NCBI GenBank assembly: GCA_000309865.1
Contig: AMGN01000033.1
Span: forward strand, 15,148-79,147
Source: Methanobacterium sp. Maddingley MBC34
Lineage (GTDB): Archaea > Methanobacteriota > Methanobacteria > Methanobacteriales > Methanobacteriaceae
Reading direction: 5' to 3'
DNA length: 64,000 bases
Below are positions 19,229 to 26,940 of the stretch, piece by piece. The translations under genes and the position numbers were made by a program. Below the pieces are notes generated by a model. The model saw nothing but the letters and a program-made list of their open reading frames with translations. It ran no database searches and had not been told where the DNA came from. Position 1 is the stretch's first letter. Each line of letters starts with the position of its first letter.

Positions 19229-19708
19229 TTAGAATATTATCACCTTATTACTTTTACCCTCTTTCACATTTCGGATGGTGTAATTCCTATTGGGTAGCAT
19301 GGTTACTTCCGCCTGGTTCATATCATAGTTAGAAATTTTTTTGAAAAAAGAATAAGAATAACCTCTCAAACCCCCCACTTGTACCCAAACACCAGATTGA
19401 TTAACCTTAACCTGGTAAAAGGAACCTTTTATGTCTGATGGCATTTCAATTTTTATTTCATGACCATCTCCACCAGAATATACTTCTTCAATGGTTAAAG
19501 CGACTTTTTCGGATATTAAACGTGCTTCTTGTGCCTCTTCAGCTTTCTGTACTGTGTCAAAACGCCCGTCAGCAATACTAAGAACACTACCCATAATTAC
19601 CAGTAGGAGGAACATTGAGATCACAAAATCAATGTTCAGAGATCCTAGTTGATCAGTCGTAATAGACGAACCCATAAATTTATTATGATAATAGAATAGT
19701 ATTAGCAT
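19229..19708 (-). CDS. Minor pilin-like secreted protein
   Basis: 159 residues from ATG 19708, or 148 from ATG 19675 (MGSSITTDQLGSLNIDF..). DQLGSLNIDFVISMFLLLVIMG is a single hydrophobic helix with an acidic residue at about +5 after the glycine, as in class III prepilins; the rest is a polar extracellular beta-rich domain. Neither start has a well-spaced ribosome site, and an AT-rich TATA-like region lies just upstream, so the message may be leaderless. First gene of the minus-strand cluster, divergent from the lipoprotein gene. Probably a pilus or surface appendage component. Confidence 0.65.
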   Translation of the reverse strand: MLILFYYHNKFMGSSITTDQLGSLNIDFVISMFLLLVIMGSVLSIADGRFDTVQKAEEAQEARLISEKVALTIEEVYSGGDGHEIKIEMPSDIKGSFYQVKVNQSGVWVQVGGLRGYSYSFFKKISNYDMNQAEVTMLPNRNYTIRNVKEGKSNKVIIF

Positions 19709-19883
19709 AACTCCATTTTTGATATAATAATTATAAAATTATTATTAATTATTTAAATCAATATTCTCTGAATTCTATATATTTCTATATAAATAAACAC
19801 CATTTATCAGGTGAAGATTATAGTGAAAACATTTAATAACTTACTACAAAATATACATTCATAGAAATAGGGAGGGATTTTTT

Positions 19884-20315
19884 TTGAAAATAGAAAAAAT
19901 GGGAATATGTGGTTTGATAGTTGTATTGGTTTTAGTAATTGCAGCATCAGGATGTACTTCAAGTAATAACAGCACGAATAGTCCACAATCTTCTAATGTC
20001 CAGTCTAATAGTGGCAGTGCAAGTAGTGGAAGTTCTTCGGGTAGTTCAAATGCCCAATCTGTCAGCGTGGTTATCAGTTACATGGGCGCATGGAGTGGTG
20101 CAATAACTTCCCCAACTGGTTCACAAAATATTGATGGTTCTGGTAATAAAGTTATTAATTTGGGTACTGTTAGTGGAAATGTTGCAGTTAATGCTCAGAA
20201 AAAAGATACTAGTTCAGATAAAATCACCGTATCTATTCAAAGTGGTGGTAAAACGGTTGCAACCCAAAGCAGTACAGCCCAATACGGTATAGCAAGTACC
20301 ACAGCTACCGTTTAA
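19884..20315 (+). CDS. Secreted Ser/Asn-rich lipoprotein
   Basis: 143 residues. A lipoprotein signal peptide with lipobox AASGC (modified Cys 24) is followed by a low-complexity Ser/Asn/Gly linker (residues 25-57) and a small beta-rich domain of about 85 residues (VSVVISYMGAWSGAI..GSQNIDGSG..). The TTG start at 19884 lies six bases after GGAGGGAT. Small archaeal lipoproteins of this layout are common and of unknown function. It is divergent from the pilin-like cluster and is the last confident host gene before the integrated element. Confidence 0.8.
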   Translation: MKIEKMGICGLIVVLVLVIAASGCTSSNNSTNSPQSSNVQSNSGSASSGSSSGSSNAQSVSVVISYMGAWSGAITSPTGSQNIDGSGNKVINLGTVSGNVAVNAQKKDTSSDKITVSIQSGGKTVATQSSTAQYGIASTTATV

Positions 20316-20374
20316 ATCTTTTTCCTTTTCCTTTTATTTAAGACTTTATTTCTAGAATTATTTTACATCATTAG

Positions 20375-20405
20375 GGAACTTTTACTCTGATTTACAAAAA
20401 GTTCC
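20375..20405. terminator. Hairpin GGAACTTTT/AAAAGTTCC near the left border of the element
   Basis: Perfect 9-bp inverted repeat, arms 20375-20383 and 20397-20405, loop 13 bp. A further GGAACTTTT copy occurs near 20470 and AGTTCC near 20525. It may be a terminator for the lipoprotein gene or a protein-binding/attachment site at the border; sequence alone does not decide. Confidence 0.45.
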
Positions 20406-20566
20406 AAGCACAGGATTTTAAAGGCCCTGTTTCAAATTTAAATCCTATATATTCCTTTGATTTTTCTTGGAACTTTTCCAGGGGGAGGGGGTTCTGTACT
20501 AAAATGAACATACGACTTTATTGTAGTTCCAAACTTCCAAACTCCTAAAAAAAATGGAGTGATAGA

Positions 20567-21001
20567 ATGAAAGATTATTATGAATTAGAAGATCAAGGAT
20601 GTTGTCTAATCTGTGAGGATGCCTATGAAGGATGCCTATGTTTCAACTGCAAATGTAGTAAATGTGAACATTACTCTGGAAACGATCCAGATGCAGATGT
20701 AAGAAATGAAGATACCGGAGGGGAGGTATGCTTACTACCCATTTTTTGGGCATATAAGAAGAACCGAGAATTTGAAGAAGGACAATTAAGGTCTAATTTC
20801 AAAATAAATAAAACGCTTAGACAAACAGAAAAGGCAATCCAATGTACTTTAATTAATGTTAAAACCGGTGAAGTTTCTGATACCCCCTTCTGGATTCCAC
20901 TATCAGTAATTGTTAATAACCACATAAAAGAGTGGTTTGCTGATAAAGAAATTAAGCGTAATTTTAGGGCAGATGTTAAACCACAAAGAAAGCTGATGTA
21001 A
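20567..21001 (+). CDS. Cysteine-rich small protein of unknown function
   Basis: 144 residues. The first 45 residues hold nine cysteines (CCLIC, CLCFNCKCSKC plus others) that should bind zinc or iron-sulfur; the remaining 100 residues are charged and unrecognised, with WIPLSVI and a basic C-terminus. A good ribosome site (GGAGTGAT) precedes ATG 20567. Likely the first gene of the integrated element, since its neighbours downstream are viral-type regulators, but it could be a host gene. Confidence 0.6.
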   Translation: MKDYYELEDQGCCLICEDAYEGCLCFNCKCSKCEHYSGNDPDADVRNEDTGGEVCLLPIFWAYKKNREFEEGQLRSNFKINKTLRQTEKAIQCTLINVKTGEVSDTPFWIPLSVIVNNHIKEWFADKEIKRNFRADVKPQRKLM

Positions 21002-21121
21002 CCTATTGTAAAAAAAAGAGGAATTTGATGGATGTTGAGAAAATATGCTAACATCATCACACCAAAAAAGTTTTCGACTTGGAATAATGATTTTCATACT
21101 AAAAAATTAATTTTTAAGAAA

Positions 21122-21295
21122 TCAATCTTCAGAGGATTTGCTATTTTCTGATAACCACAACTCTAAAGCTTCCATTGCTGCTTTTTTAATATATCCTCTT
21201 TTATAATTAAACTTCTCTGAAGCTGTTTTCCTAAATAATCTCATCAATTCTTCTGGTAGATCCACCGTAAGCTGTTCTTCTCCTTCTTTAACCAT
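21122..21295 (-). CDS. Ribbon-helix-helix regulator, 57 residues
   Basis: Short gene found by reading the minus strand: starts MVKEGEEQLTVDLPEELMR and ends with LWLSENSKSSED. The beta strand EQLTVDLPEEL followed by two helices is the MetJ/Arc (RHH) fold used by small phage and plasmid repressors. AGGTGATT precedes ATG 21295. It is divergent from the small-gene operon starting at 21493, and two near-identical repeats lie in the gap, so it probably represses itself or the divergent operon. Confidence 0.75.
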   Translation of the reverse strand: MVKEGEEQLTVDLPEELMRLFRKTASEKFNYKRGYIKKAAMEALELWLSENSKSSED

Positions 21296-21318
21296 TAAAT
21301 AATCACCTGTAATGATGA

Positions 21319-21373
21319 ATTGCTGTTTAGTAATGTATATAAAAAATATACATTGCTGTTTAGTAGTGTATAT
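21319..21373. promoter_or_regulatory. Operator-like direct repeats
   Basis: Two copies of ATTGCTGTTTAGTAATGTAT (second copy has one A-to-G change) at 21319-21340 and 21352-21373, spaced 33 bp apart, directly upstream of the minus-strand RHH gene. AT-rich TATA-like sequence (TATATATTTCTATATAT) follows. Probably repressor-binding sites over the divergent promoters. Confidence 0.6.
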
Positions 21374-21405
21374 ATTTCTATATATATTTCTATATATCCC
21401 GTTAA

Positions 21406-21483
21406 CTCTAAAACTCTTTTTATCGGTAACTTTTTATATGTGAACATAGAACAGTATCATTATAGAGTTATAGAGTTTTAGAG
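21406..21483. promoter_or_regulatory. Long-spaced 12-bp inverted repeat before a small RHH gene
   Basis: CTCTAAAACTCT at 21406-21417 and its exact complement AGAGTTTTAGAG at 21472-21483. The second arm ends right at the ribosome site (GGTGAAAGGG) of the next gene. In RNA it would pair over a 54-base loop and could mask the site; in DNA it could be an operator. Confidence 0.55.
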
Positions 21484-21492
21484 GTGAAAGGG

Positions 21493-21663
21493 ATGAATGG
21501 GAAAAAAGAAGTGAAAAAATATGTCCAAGGTAGAGTGAAGGATAACACTTTTGATGAATTTCGGGCCATAAGCATCAAAAGACACGGCCCCAAACATGGC
21601 CACACAGGGAAAGCCCTCCAGGAGGCATTAGAATTATACATTGCCAAATTTAGGGATGATTGA
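21493..21663 (+). CDS. Small ribbon-helix-helix-like protein, 56 residues
   Basis: Starts MNGKKEVKKYVQGRVKDN and ends EALELYIAKFRDD. A short strand (KKYVQGRV), a helix and a second helix with ALQEALELYI resemble archaeal RHH proteins. ATG 21493 follows GGTGAAAGGG. Its stop is one base from the next start, so it heads a tightly packed operon of small genes (21493-22902). Confidence 0.65.
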   Translation: MNGKKEVKKYVQGRVKDNTFDEFRAISIKRHGPKHGHTGKALQEALELYIAKFRDD

Positions 21664-21664
21664 G

Positions 21665-21919
21665 ATGTGTATCCATTGTGAACCGGCTGAAAAGTATAGT
21701 GTGATATGCCCCAATTGTGGCATTTATCTTCCACCATTAGAAATAGCTGGCGATTTATCACTTGACCAACTCCAAACCCTGGAAGAATTGACCCGGAGTT
21801 TTAGGAATGCACGATATGAGTTAGATGCTACGCCAAAGGACGATCCTTTATATCCAAAGCTATATACTGTGGCTTGCCAGCTGTTAGAAGATAGGATCAA
21901 CTTAATCCTGGAGGCCTAA
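21665..21919 (+). CDS. Small zinc-ribbon protein
   Basis: 84 residues from ATG 21665. Two CxxC knuckles at residues 2-5 and 15-18 (CIHC, CPNC) form a zinc ribbon, followed by a helical region (LSLDQLQTLEELTRSFRNARYEL). A farther in-frame upstream ATG would run through the previous gene and is rejected. Function unknown; small zinc ribbons in viral operons often bind nucleic acid or RNA polymerase. Confidence 0.65.
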   Translation: MCIHCEPAEKYSVICPNCGIYLPPLEIAGDLSLDQLQTLEELTRSFRNARYELDATPKDDPLYPKLYTVACQLLEDRINLILEA

Positions 21920-21921
21920 GT

Positions 21922-22311
21922 ATGGCAACTCTCCAGAGACATAAGAACATCACAGTCTCAATGCCAGAGGAAATAATTTTTATTGCTCTAACCAGGGAGT
22001 TATATTCTAAATATTCTATGAAAGTTAAAGAAGCCCTAAATATTCTTGTTTTGGAATATGCTTATAATCCAGATGCTAGAGCATTGCTTGACCAGGTGCT
22101 GGAGAACCGACTGGACCCAGAGCAGTATGTTAGTGGGATCGGTCTATTTCCAGTTGGTGGGCATGAGAATGTTGATTTTAAAGCAGATATTAAGTATGTT
22201 CCCCCACAGAAAAGGACACCTATTCGTAAACAGACCAAGTTAGACATTCCAAACAATAAGGATGCTGCCATGGTAGCTTTGGAAGACCATATTAATTCTT
22301 TGTGGGGTTGA
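21922..22311 (+). CDS. Unknown small protein with possible N-terminal RHH domain
   Basis: 129 residues. KNITVSMPEEIIFIALTREL.. and the following helix (KVKEALNILVLEYA) could be a ribbon-helix-helix fold; the C-terminal half (DNPxPQKRTPIRKQTK-like basic stretch) is unrecognised. The ATG at 21922 is two bases after the previous stop. Member of the 21493-22902 operon. Confidence 0.55.
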   Translation: MATLQRHKNITVSMPEEIIFIALTRELYSKYSMKVKEALNILVLEYAYNPDARALLDQVLENRLDPEQYVSGIGLFPVGGHENVDFKADIKYVPPQKRTPIRKQTKLDIPNNKDAAMVALEDHINSLWG

Positions 22312-22315
22312 TAAA

Positions 22316-22699
22316 ATGAGGCTCATTTATCAAAACCGTGGAAGTGTTGCAACTATTGTCCTGGCATTACCGGATCCATTAGCTGGTTTAGTGAAACGGT
22401 TTAAACCCCCAAAGCAACCTAAAAAGCAACGGAGAGGCAAAGCCAAACCATCCACCAATTACCAACGTTTTAGAATGGATGTACTGGAAAGGTGCAATCA
22501 TAGGTGTGTGGCCTGTGGTGAAACCAATAAACGCCTAGTAGTTCATCACCTTAACAGCTATGCCGTCTTTGATGATCTAACCTTGGATCCTGATAATGGA
22601 GTGGCTTTATGCCATGACTGTGATCAAGGTTTCCATAGTGCTTATGGCATAGTTGGAAACACCCGATCCCAGTTTATGGAATGGGTTAATAGTAAATAA
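22316..22699 (+). CDS. HNH endonuclease
   Basis: 127 residues. Classic HNH arrangement: zinc CxxC (C64, C67), catalytic HH at 77-78, Asn 94 and a second CxxC (C99, C102) with His 107 (LCHDCDQGFH). A basic linker (KPPKQPKKQRRGKAK) lies before the nuclease. Free HNH proteins in head-tail viruses assist terminase-linked DNA packaging or act as homing-type nucleases. This one is far from terS/terL, so packaging is only a possibility. Confidence 0.88.
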   Translation: MRLIYQNRGSVATIVLALPDPLAGLVKRFKPPKQPKKQRRGKAKPSTNYQRFRMDVLERCNHRCVACGETNKRLVVHHLNSYAVFDDLTLDPDNGVALCHDCDQGFHSAYGIVGNTRSQFMEWVNSK

Positions 22700-22710
22700 G
22701 GAGTGATGGG

Positions 22711-22902
22711 ATGGCTAGCAAATACAAAAAGATTAGATTGGATGTAAAGGTAAGGGAATATACATTAAAAGAGTTCAATAAAACTTATTTAAAAGCAGAG
22801 AAGGAAGAAGAAAAAAATGCTGGAGTCCTTGGATGGCAAAATAGAGCCTTCCAAAGAGCTTTGGAGTTTTACATCCAACAACACAAAATGCATAGTAAAT
22901 AA
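22711..22902 (+). CDS. Small basic helical protein
   Basis: 63 residues, charged, with a C-terminal helix FQRALEFYIQQH similar to the RHH proteins nearby. ATG 22711 has GGAGTGATGGG upstream. Last gene of the small-gene operon. Unknown function, possibly DNA-binding. Confidence 0.5.
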   Translation: MASKYKKIRLDVKVREYTLKEFNKTYLKAEKEEEKNAGVLGWQNRAFQRALEFYIQQHKMHSK

Positions 22903-23074
22903 AAATATTTCCCTTTTTTTTATTTGGAAAGTTCACTGGTTTAAACAACTATAAATTATCTCCAAATGATATTTAATTTAAAGACCATTTATAAGAGTTT
23001 TCACGGATCAGAACAGTTTGGTAATCGGAAGAATTTTATAGACTATAATTTGAATTAAATCATAGGGGTATGAA

Positions 23075-24631
23075 ATGAAAGAGAATAACGATTCACTAAT
23101 TTTATTCAGTGTTCCTACTTTTTATACATCCAAAAATCCAACCAAAGCCTCTTATTCAAGCGAAGATTTGAGTATATTCAATGATCATACCATTGAGGAA
23201 TATTTACCCCCTATTAGTAGTTTCAATCTTCCATACCCCCCAGAAGTATCCCCACTTATAAGGTCCCCCACCAAAAGCAAAAAAATTTATTTTGAAGTTC
23301 CAAAATATGCGTCCTCCTTATCGTTTTGGAGTGGTATTTTTCCTGATCTGGAATACGTACTCGAAGTAATAGGAATGGCAGCAATACGTGGAGATTATCC
23401 TTTTAGTAAGGTTAAAATTAATAAATCTCTTTTATTAAGATGGACTGGAAGTGTTAGACCTCCAAAAAAGGGTAAAAAAGAATCAAAACAATTTTATTAC
23501 CATAAATCAATTATAACAAAAAATGGTTTGAAAAGGTCTCTCGTTCCTTTAATTAATGAGGATAAATCGGTTCCATTATTAGATATTGTCAGAAAATATG
23601 AGCGTTCTAAATCTATAGAGAAAAAGAAAAAGAATGATCCTAGATGGGATGTTTATGAAGGGCGGGATCAGTTTAGAAGATCTCTTTTCTCCCCACTTCA
23701 TTCATTATTAGCAACTGATGAAAAAGGCGTACCCCATCCCATAAGTGATATTATTAGAAAAGATACATTGGATCCTCGATGGAATCAGAAATATTTCGAT
23801 AGTTTAGAACCTAACACTAGATATCCAATTCTTAAACATTGCCTAGAATGCCGATCAGCAGCCGTTGCTTATGATGAAATAAGGGGTGAAACATTTTGCC
23901 CTGGTTGTGGCTTGGTCCGGGAAAATTTCCAACCTGAAAGAATAAAATCAGAGGCATATAAAGGACCAATAGACCCCGATAACCTCGGAAGAAATGGAGA
24001 TTATGGGAGACCCTCAAAAATAAAAAACTGGAAAGAACCCCGAAACCATCCAAAAAGAGCTTATCACCCTAACCGATATTATTATGATAGATTGATGGAT
24101 GCATTAAACGCACCGCCTGAAAAGTTACCTGGAGCTATGAGGAAATATAAGAATACATTTTTAAAGAGAAGGTGTCAAAAAGAGGGTGTGGGTTCTAATA
24201 AATATAAATGGTGGGAAATAGACACTAAAAGGCCATCCAAAAAGGGCATTTGTTTATCGGATGAGCAAAATGATGAAAGAAAAAAAGTTGAAAGGGATAA
24301 AAAAAGGATCCAAACCCTCAATAATCGAATTATGCTAATGGATAGTTATTTGAATGAACATGAATTACCTAGTTGGGTTCGTCAAGAAGTGATTTATATC
24401 CTTAAACAAAATTCCAAGAAGTTTGATTTGAGGAATATCCACAGCCGTCTTAAGGCAGATAAAACCTTATTTGGAATAATTTTATATGTTGTAGAACGTA
24501 ACAGCCCCGAACATCCATTAATTAACGAAAACGATATTATCAACTCTGGAGAATACTCTATAATTAAGCGAAACCTCGACAAACAATTAATTGACTGTGA
24601 TTTATTATATGATGATTCATTAACTTTTTAA
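23075..24631 (+). CDS. Large element protein with an internal TFB/TFIIB-type zinc ribbon
   Basis: 518 residues. Residues 256-281 (HCLECRSAAVAY.. to FCPGCGLVREN) reproduce the transcription factor B zinc ribbon: C256-x2-C259-x15-C275-x2-C278 followed by GLV. The 250 residues before it contain repeated LDPRW-type segments and no known domain; the 230 after it are basic and helical, with no sure cyclin repeats. A viral TFB-like factor, or a replication initiator that borrowed a ribbon, are both possible. ATG 23075 follows AGGGGTATG. It lies directly upstream of the 860-bp repeat segment, which could be its binding region. Confidence 0.65.
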   Translation: MKENNDSLILFSVPTFYTSKNPTKASYSSEDLSIFNDHTIEEYLPPISSFNLPYPPEVSPLIRSPTKSKKIYFEVPKYASSLSFWSGIFPDLEYVLEVIGMAAIRGDYPFSKVKINKSLLLRWTGSVRPPKKGKKESKQFYYHKSIITKNGLKRSLVPLINEDKSVPLLDIVRKYERSKSIEKKKKNDPRWDVYEGRDQFRRSLFSPLHSLLATDEKGVPHPISDIIRKDTLDPRWNQKYFDSLEPNTRYPILKHCLECRSAAVAYDEIRGETFCPGCGLVRENFQPERIKSEAYKGPIDPDNLGRNGDYGRPSKIKNWKEPRNHPKRAYHPNRYYYDRLMDALNAPPEKLPGAMRKYKNTFLKRRCQKEGVGSNKYKWWEIDTKRPSKKGICLSDEQNDERKKVERDKKRIQTLNNRIMLMDSYLNEHELPSWVRQEVIYILKQNSKKFDLRNIHSRLKADKTLFGIILYVVERNSPEHPLINENDIINSGEYSIIKRNLDKQLIDCDLLYDDSLTF

Positions 24632-24680
24632 TTTCCTCCATCTCATTTTTTTCATCATCTTCATTTTGGTTTTCCCATAT

Positions 24681-25220
24681 ATTATATTAAGAGAGATAGG
24701 AACTATTTTTTTAATGTCTAAATTGCCCACATTACATCTGTATTGGGGAAGAGAGACATAATTAGTCGGCTGTATGTTATGTAATATAGTAAGAGAGACA
24801 ATCGTCGGAACAATATATAAGGGGAAATATTATTCTAAATGGTTACAGTGTACTGATGAATGGAGAAGTAAAATTTTAACTACCACACAGTATTAATGAA
24901 GGGAGTAAATGGAAATCCTTATTTTTAATCACCATTGAAAGGGCATAAATTACTTTGTTTTACGTTCCTAGCTTAATACTTCCTTGTCCCCACTGCGTTA
25001 TGTATAAGGGTAGAAGACATGTATCGTAACAGTATATAAGGGTAAGAGTTTATCCGCTGTGCGTTATGTAATCCTATTGAAGAAGGGGACTCATCTAAAC
25101 TGCTTACGTTACGGTAATAGATAGTATAGGGGAAAGGGATTTGATACAAACCTTGCCAAATATTTCCAGAGTAATACCCCAATATCCGCTTTGTGTCATG
25201 TATAAGGGTAGAAGAAGTAA
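24681..25220. repeat. Degenerate repeat array, about ten units
   Basis: Irregularly spaced copies of a unit close to CTGYGTTATGTATAAGGGTA(GAAGA). Clear copies: 24767-24800, 24988-25019, 25054-25091, 25184-25220; weaker half-units near 24681, 24729, 24803, 24841, 24882, 25021 and 25098. All keep the same orientation. Spacing varies (about 20-80 bp), unlike a CRISPR. Iteron-like binding sites are the simplest reading. Confidence 0.65.
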
Positions 25221-25333
25221 GAAGCTCAAAATTAATAAATTCTACATTTAATTTTATCCCTTATCATTTTACTGGATGCATCAAATACGCATCTCCTTTT
25301 TTCTTATTAAGATTAATTTTTCCATTGAATATC

Positions 25334-25386
25334 GTGGGGGAAGATAATTCACCTCTCAACCTTTTTAAAAGGTTGTCTTTCCCCAC
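25334..25386 (+). ncRNA. Long bulged hairpin (candidate structured RNA or DNA element)
   Basis: Outer stem of 11 pairs: GTGGGGGAAGA (25334-25344) with TCTTTCCCCAC (25376-25386), one G-U. Inner stem CAACCTT../..AAGGTTG (25357-25375) stacks directly on its 3' side, leaving a 12-base bulge on the 5' side only. A smaller GATGC/GCATC hairpin precedes it (near 25276-25292) and a terminator-like hairpin follows at once. The bulged two-stem design suggests a conserved fold rather than chance. Confidence 0.5.
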
Positions 25387-25392
25387 CCATTC

Positions 25393-25425
25393 CCCTATCT
25401 CAAAGGGATAGGGTTGATTTTTTTT
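25393..25425 (+). terminator. Hairpin plus T-run
   Basis: Stem CCCTATC (25393-25399) with GATAGGG (25407-25413) followed by TTGA and eight T residues. Looks like an intrinsic terminator for a plus-strand RNA covering the hairpin region. Confidence 0.6.
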
Positions 25426-25490
25426 ATACAAACCCAATTTATATTAATTTCAATATTATTTTTTCAATTAAAACCCAAGGATGTGATTTT

Positions 25491-25631
25491 ATGAGAGTTA
25501 ATAAAACCGTTAGCTTGCAGCATGAAACATTAAAGAAGTTAGAAACCGTTTTTGGAGACATTGACACCATTAATTTTTCCAGATTGGCAGATACGGCCAT
25601 ATTGAATTATGTTAATTCAATACAGAAATAG
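25491..25631 (+). CDS. Ribbon-helix-helix-like protein, 46 residues
   Basis: Starts MRVNKTVSLQHETLKKLE and ends AILNYVNSIQK. Strand VNKTVSL followed by two helices is an RHH fold; it resembles the 46-residue protein at 29631 (MKVNKSVSMEM..). ATG 25491 follows AAGGATGTG. Its stop TAG is followed by the ribosome site of the next gene. Likely a small DNA-binding regulator. Confidence 0.7.
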   Translation: MRVNKTVSLQHETLKKLETVFGDIDTINFSRLADTAILNYVNSIQK

Positions 25632-25641
25632 GAGCGTAAAA

Positions 25642-26160
25642 ATGATGAAAAATAATTTTAAAACAAATTATGGTCCTGAAAAGATTCCAGTGGTTCGGAA
25701 TGTGAGAGAAAATAACATAGTATTTGAAGAGAACCGTTCAAAGAATTTACCTTATTTTGCAATACGTAAATGGAAAAAATGGTATTACATAGAATATGAC
25801 TTCATATCCTGTGATCATCAGTTAAAAGAAGAAGCTAAGCATGAAGTAGAACGATTAGTAATCGAATTGGCTAACAAATCAAAACGTTACAATGGCCCTG
25901 TTGTATGGGGTATGGGATACATTGTAGGAATATCTCCTAAATGTCAACTCAAGACTTGTAAAGAATATGCTCCAAAAATAAGGGATATTATTTTTAATAT
26001 GGATAATTTGGAGTTGAGCGATTCTGGAAAGCTTAATCAGGCCATAGAAAATGGTGATCTTGGTGCTTATCTGAGATATGAGATGGGAATCAATAAAAGA
26101 AGGATAATTGAAAGGAAAAAGCTTAATGAAGGAATTGAGAAAGCCAGGGGAATGGTGTGA
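25642..26160 (+). CDS. Unknown element protein, 172 residues
   Basis: Not recognised. Start ATG 25642 after GGAGCG; an earlier in-frame TTG overlaps the previous gene. Contains an aromatic stretch (FAIRKWKKWYYIEYDF), a helix EEAKHEVERLVIEL and a basic C-terminus (INKRRIIERKKLNE). No membrane segment. In a head-tail virus this position, before the tail chaperone, often holds connector or tail-tube genes, but nothing here shows such a fold. Confidence 0.6.
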   Translation: MMKNNFKTNYGPEKIPVVRNVRENNIVFEENRSKNLPYFAIRKWKKWYYIEYDFISCDHQLKEEAKHEVERLVIELANKSKRYNGPVVWGMGYIVGISPKCQLKTCKEYAPKIRDIIFNMDNLELSDSGKLNQAIENGDLGAYLRYEMGINKRRIIERKKLNEGIEKARGMV

Positions 26161-26275
26161 ATGGAGAGCATAAGGAAAAGATTGAGAAATAGACACAATG
26201 GAAACAATCGGAATTAATTTGAATGTAATTAATTAAGAGTATTTTTTTAAATACAGACCAATAAGGTGATTTTTT

Positions 26276-26584
26276 ATGAATTGTGAAAATGAAATAGGGA
26301 ACGCTTTGGAAACAGTACAAGAGCAAACCATAGATGCACTTGGAGAATTAAATGGACTAGCATCGTATATGGAGAAATCGGTGGAACAAATCACAGAATT
26401 AACAACCAATACAAATATTGTTTTTTGTAATGGAATAATGACAACATCTGAAATTGCAATTAGTGAATTGGAAAGAACAAATAAGCTTATTAATGATTTG
26501 ACTAGTTATTTGGTGGTAAATTTCCCATCACTTGTTGAGGATTTGAATTTTAATAATCATATATTGGAGGATATAATATGTTAG
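26276..26584 (+). CDS. Small coiled-coil-like protein upstream of the tail chaperone
   Basis: 102 residues, acidic and helical, with a methyl-carrier-like look (ELNGLASYMEKSVEQITELTTNTN) but no family recognised. AAGGTGATT precedes ATG 26276. Its end overlaps the start of the tail chaperone gene by seven bases, so the two are coupled. Possible minor tail protein. Confidence 0.6.
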   Translation: MNCENEIGNALETVQEQTIDALGELNGLASYMEKSVEQITELTTNTNIVFCNGIMTTSEIAISELERTNKLINDLTSYLVVNFPSLVEDLNFNNHILEDIIC

Positions 26585-26940
26585 AACTTGATTTTAAAGA
26601 ACCTGAAACATTCAACGGTCCAGATGGAAAAGTATACGAAATAAGGCCCCTACGTACAAGACACATGCTCACAGTCTATCGGAGATACTTAGAAAAAGGA
26701 GAAGAAGTTGAATCCTACCAAGGTAAGGATGGAAAGAAACTTGAAAAGCTCCAGGAAGAAGAAGCAGAACTCTTTGATAAGCTATTATTATGTGCTATTT
26801 ATGATGTTAAAACAGGAAAACCAGCAATACCTCATAAGAAATATATGAGTAGTGCAATTGAAAAACAACTAGTTAAAGAGATAATTAAGGTTACGATTGA
26901 AAAAAGAGATGGTATCCCTTTAGAACAGGGGAAAAAATAA
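26578..26940 (+). CDS. Tail assembly chaperone, short form (G-like)
   Basis: 120 residues, acidic N-terminus LELDFKEPETFNGPDGKVYEIRPLR then a helical body, directly upstream of the tape-measure gene: the size, position and composition of gpG-type tail assembly chaperones, which coat the tape measure during tail assembly. It ends GGG-AAA-AAA-TAA; the six-A run before the stop allows a -1 slip into the next frame, giving a longer G-T fusion. No catalytic motif. Identity rests on context and the frameshift layout. Confidence 0.65.
   Translation: MLELDFKEPETFNGPDGKVYEIRPLRTRHMLTVYRRYLEKGEEVESYQGKDGKKLEKLQEEEAELFDKLLLCAIYDVKTGKPAIPHKKYMSSAIEKQLVKEIIKVTIEKRDGIPLEQGKK

Larger units (their letters stand above)
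24632..25490. other. 860-bp gene-free segment with repeats and hairpins
   Basis: No credible gene on either strand. Two open frames of about 70 codons fall over the repeats and lack ribosome sites. The left 550 bp carry a degenerate repeat array and the right 250 bp three consecutive hairpins ending in a T-run. Candidate replication origin, packaging region or source of a structured RNA. Confidence 0.7.

Noticed and set aside
20671..21060. 129-codon minus-strand frame
   Set aside because: Lies opposite the Cys-rich gene at 20567, which has a good ribosome site; the antisense product is not protein-like.
24973..25182. 69-codon minus-strand frame over the repeat array
   Set aside because: No ribosome site, codons set by the repeat units, and no family resemblance.
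24681..25220. CRISPR array
   Set aside because: Repeat copies are degenerate and spaced from 20 to 80 bp, without constant repeat length, and no cas gene is present.
25193..25411. 72-codon plus-strand frame over the hairpins
   Set aside because: Runs through the bulged stem and up to the terminator hairpin; no ribosome site; composition follows the RNA-like structure.
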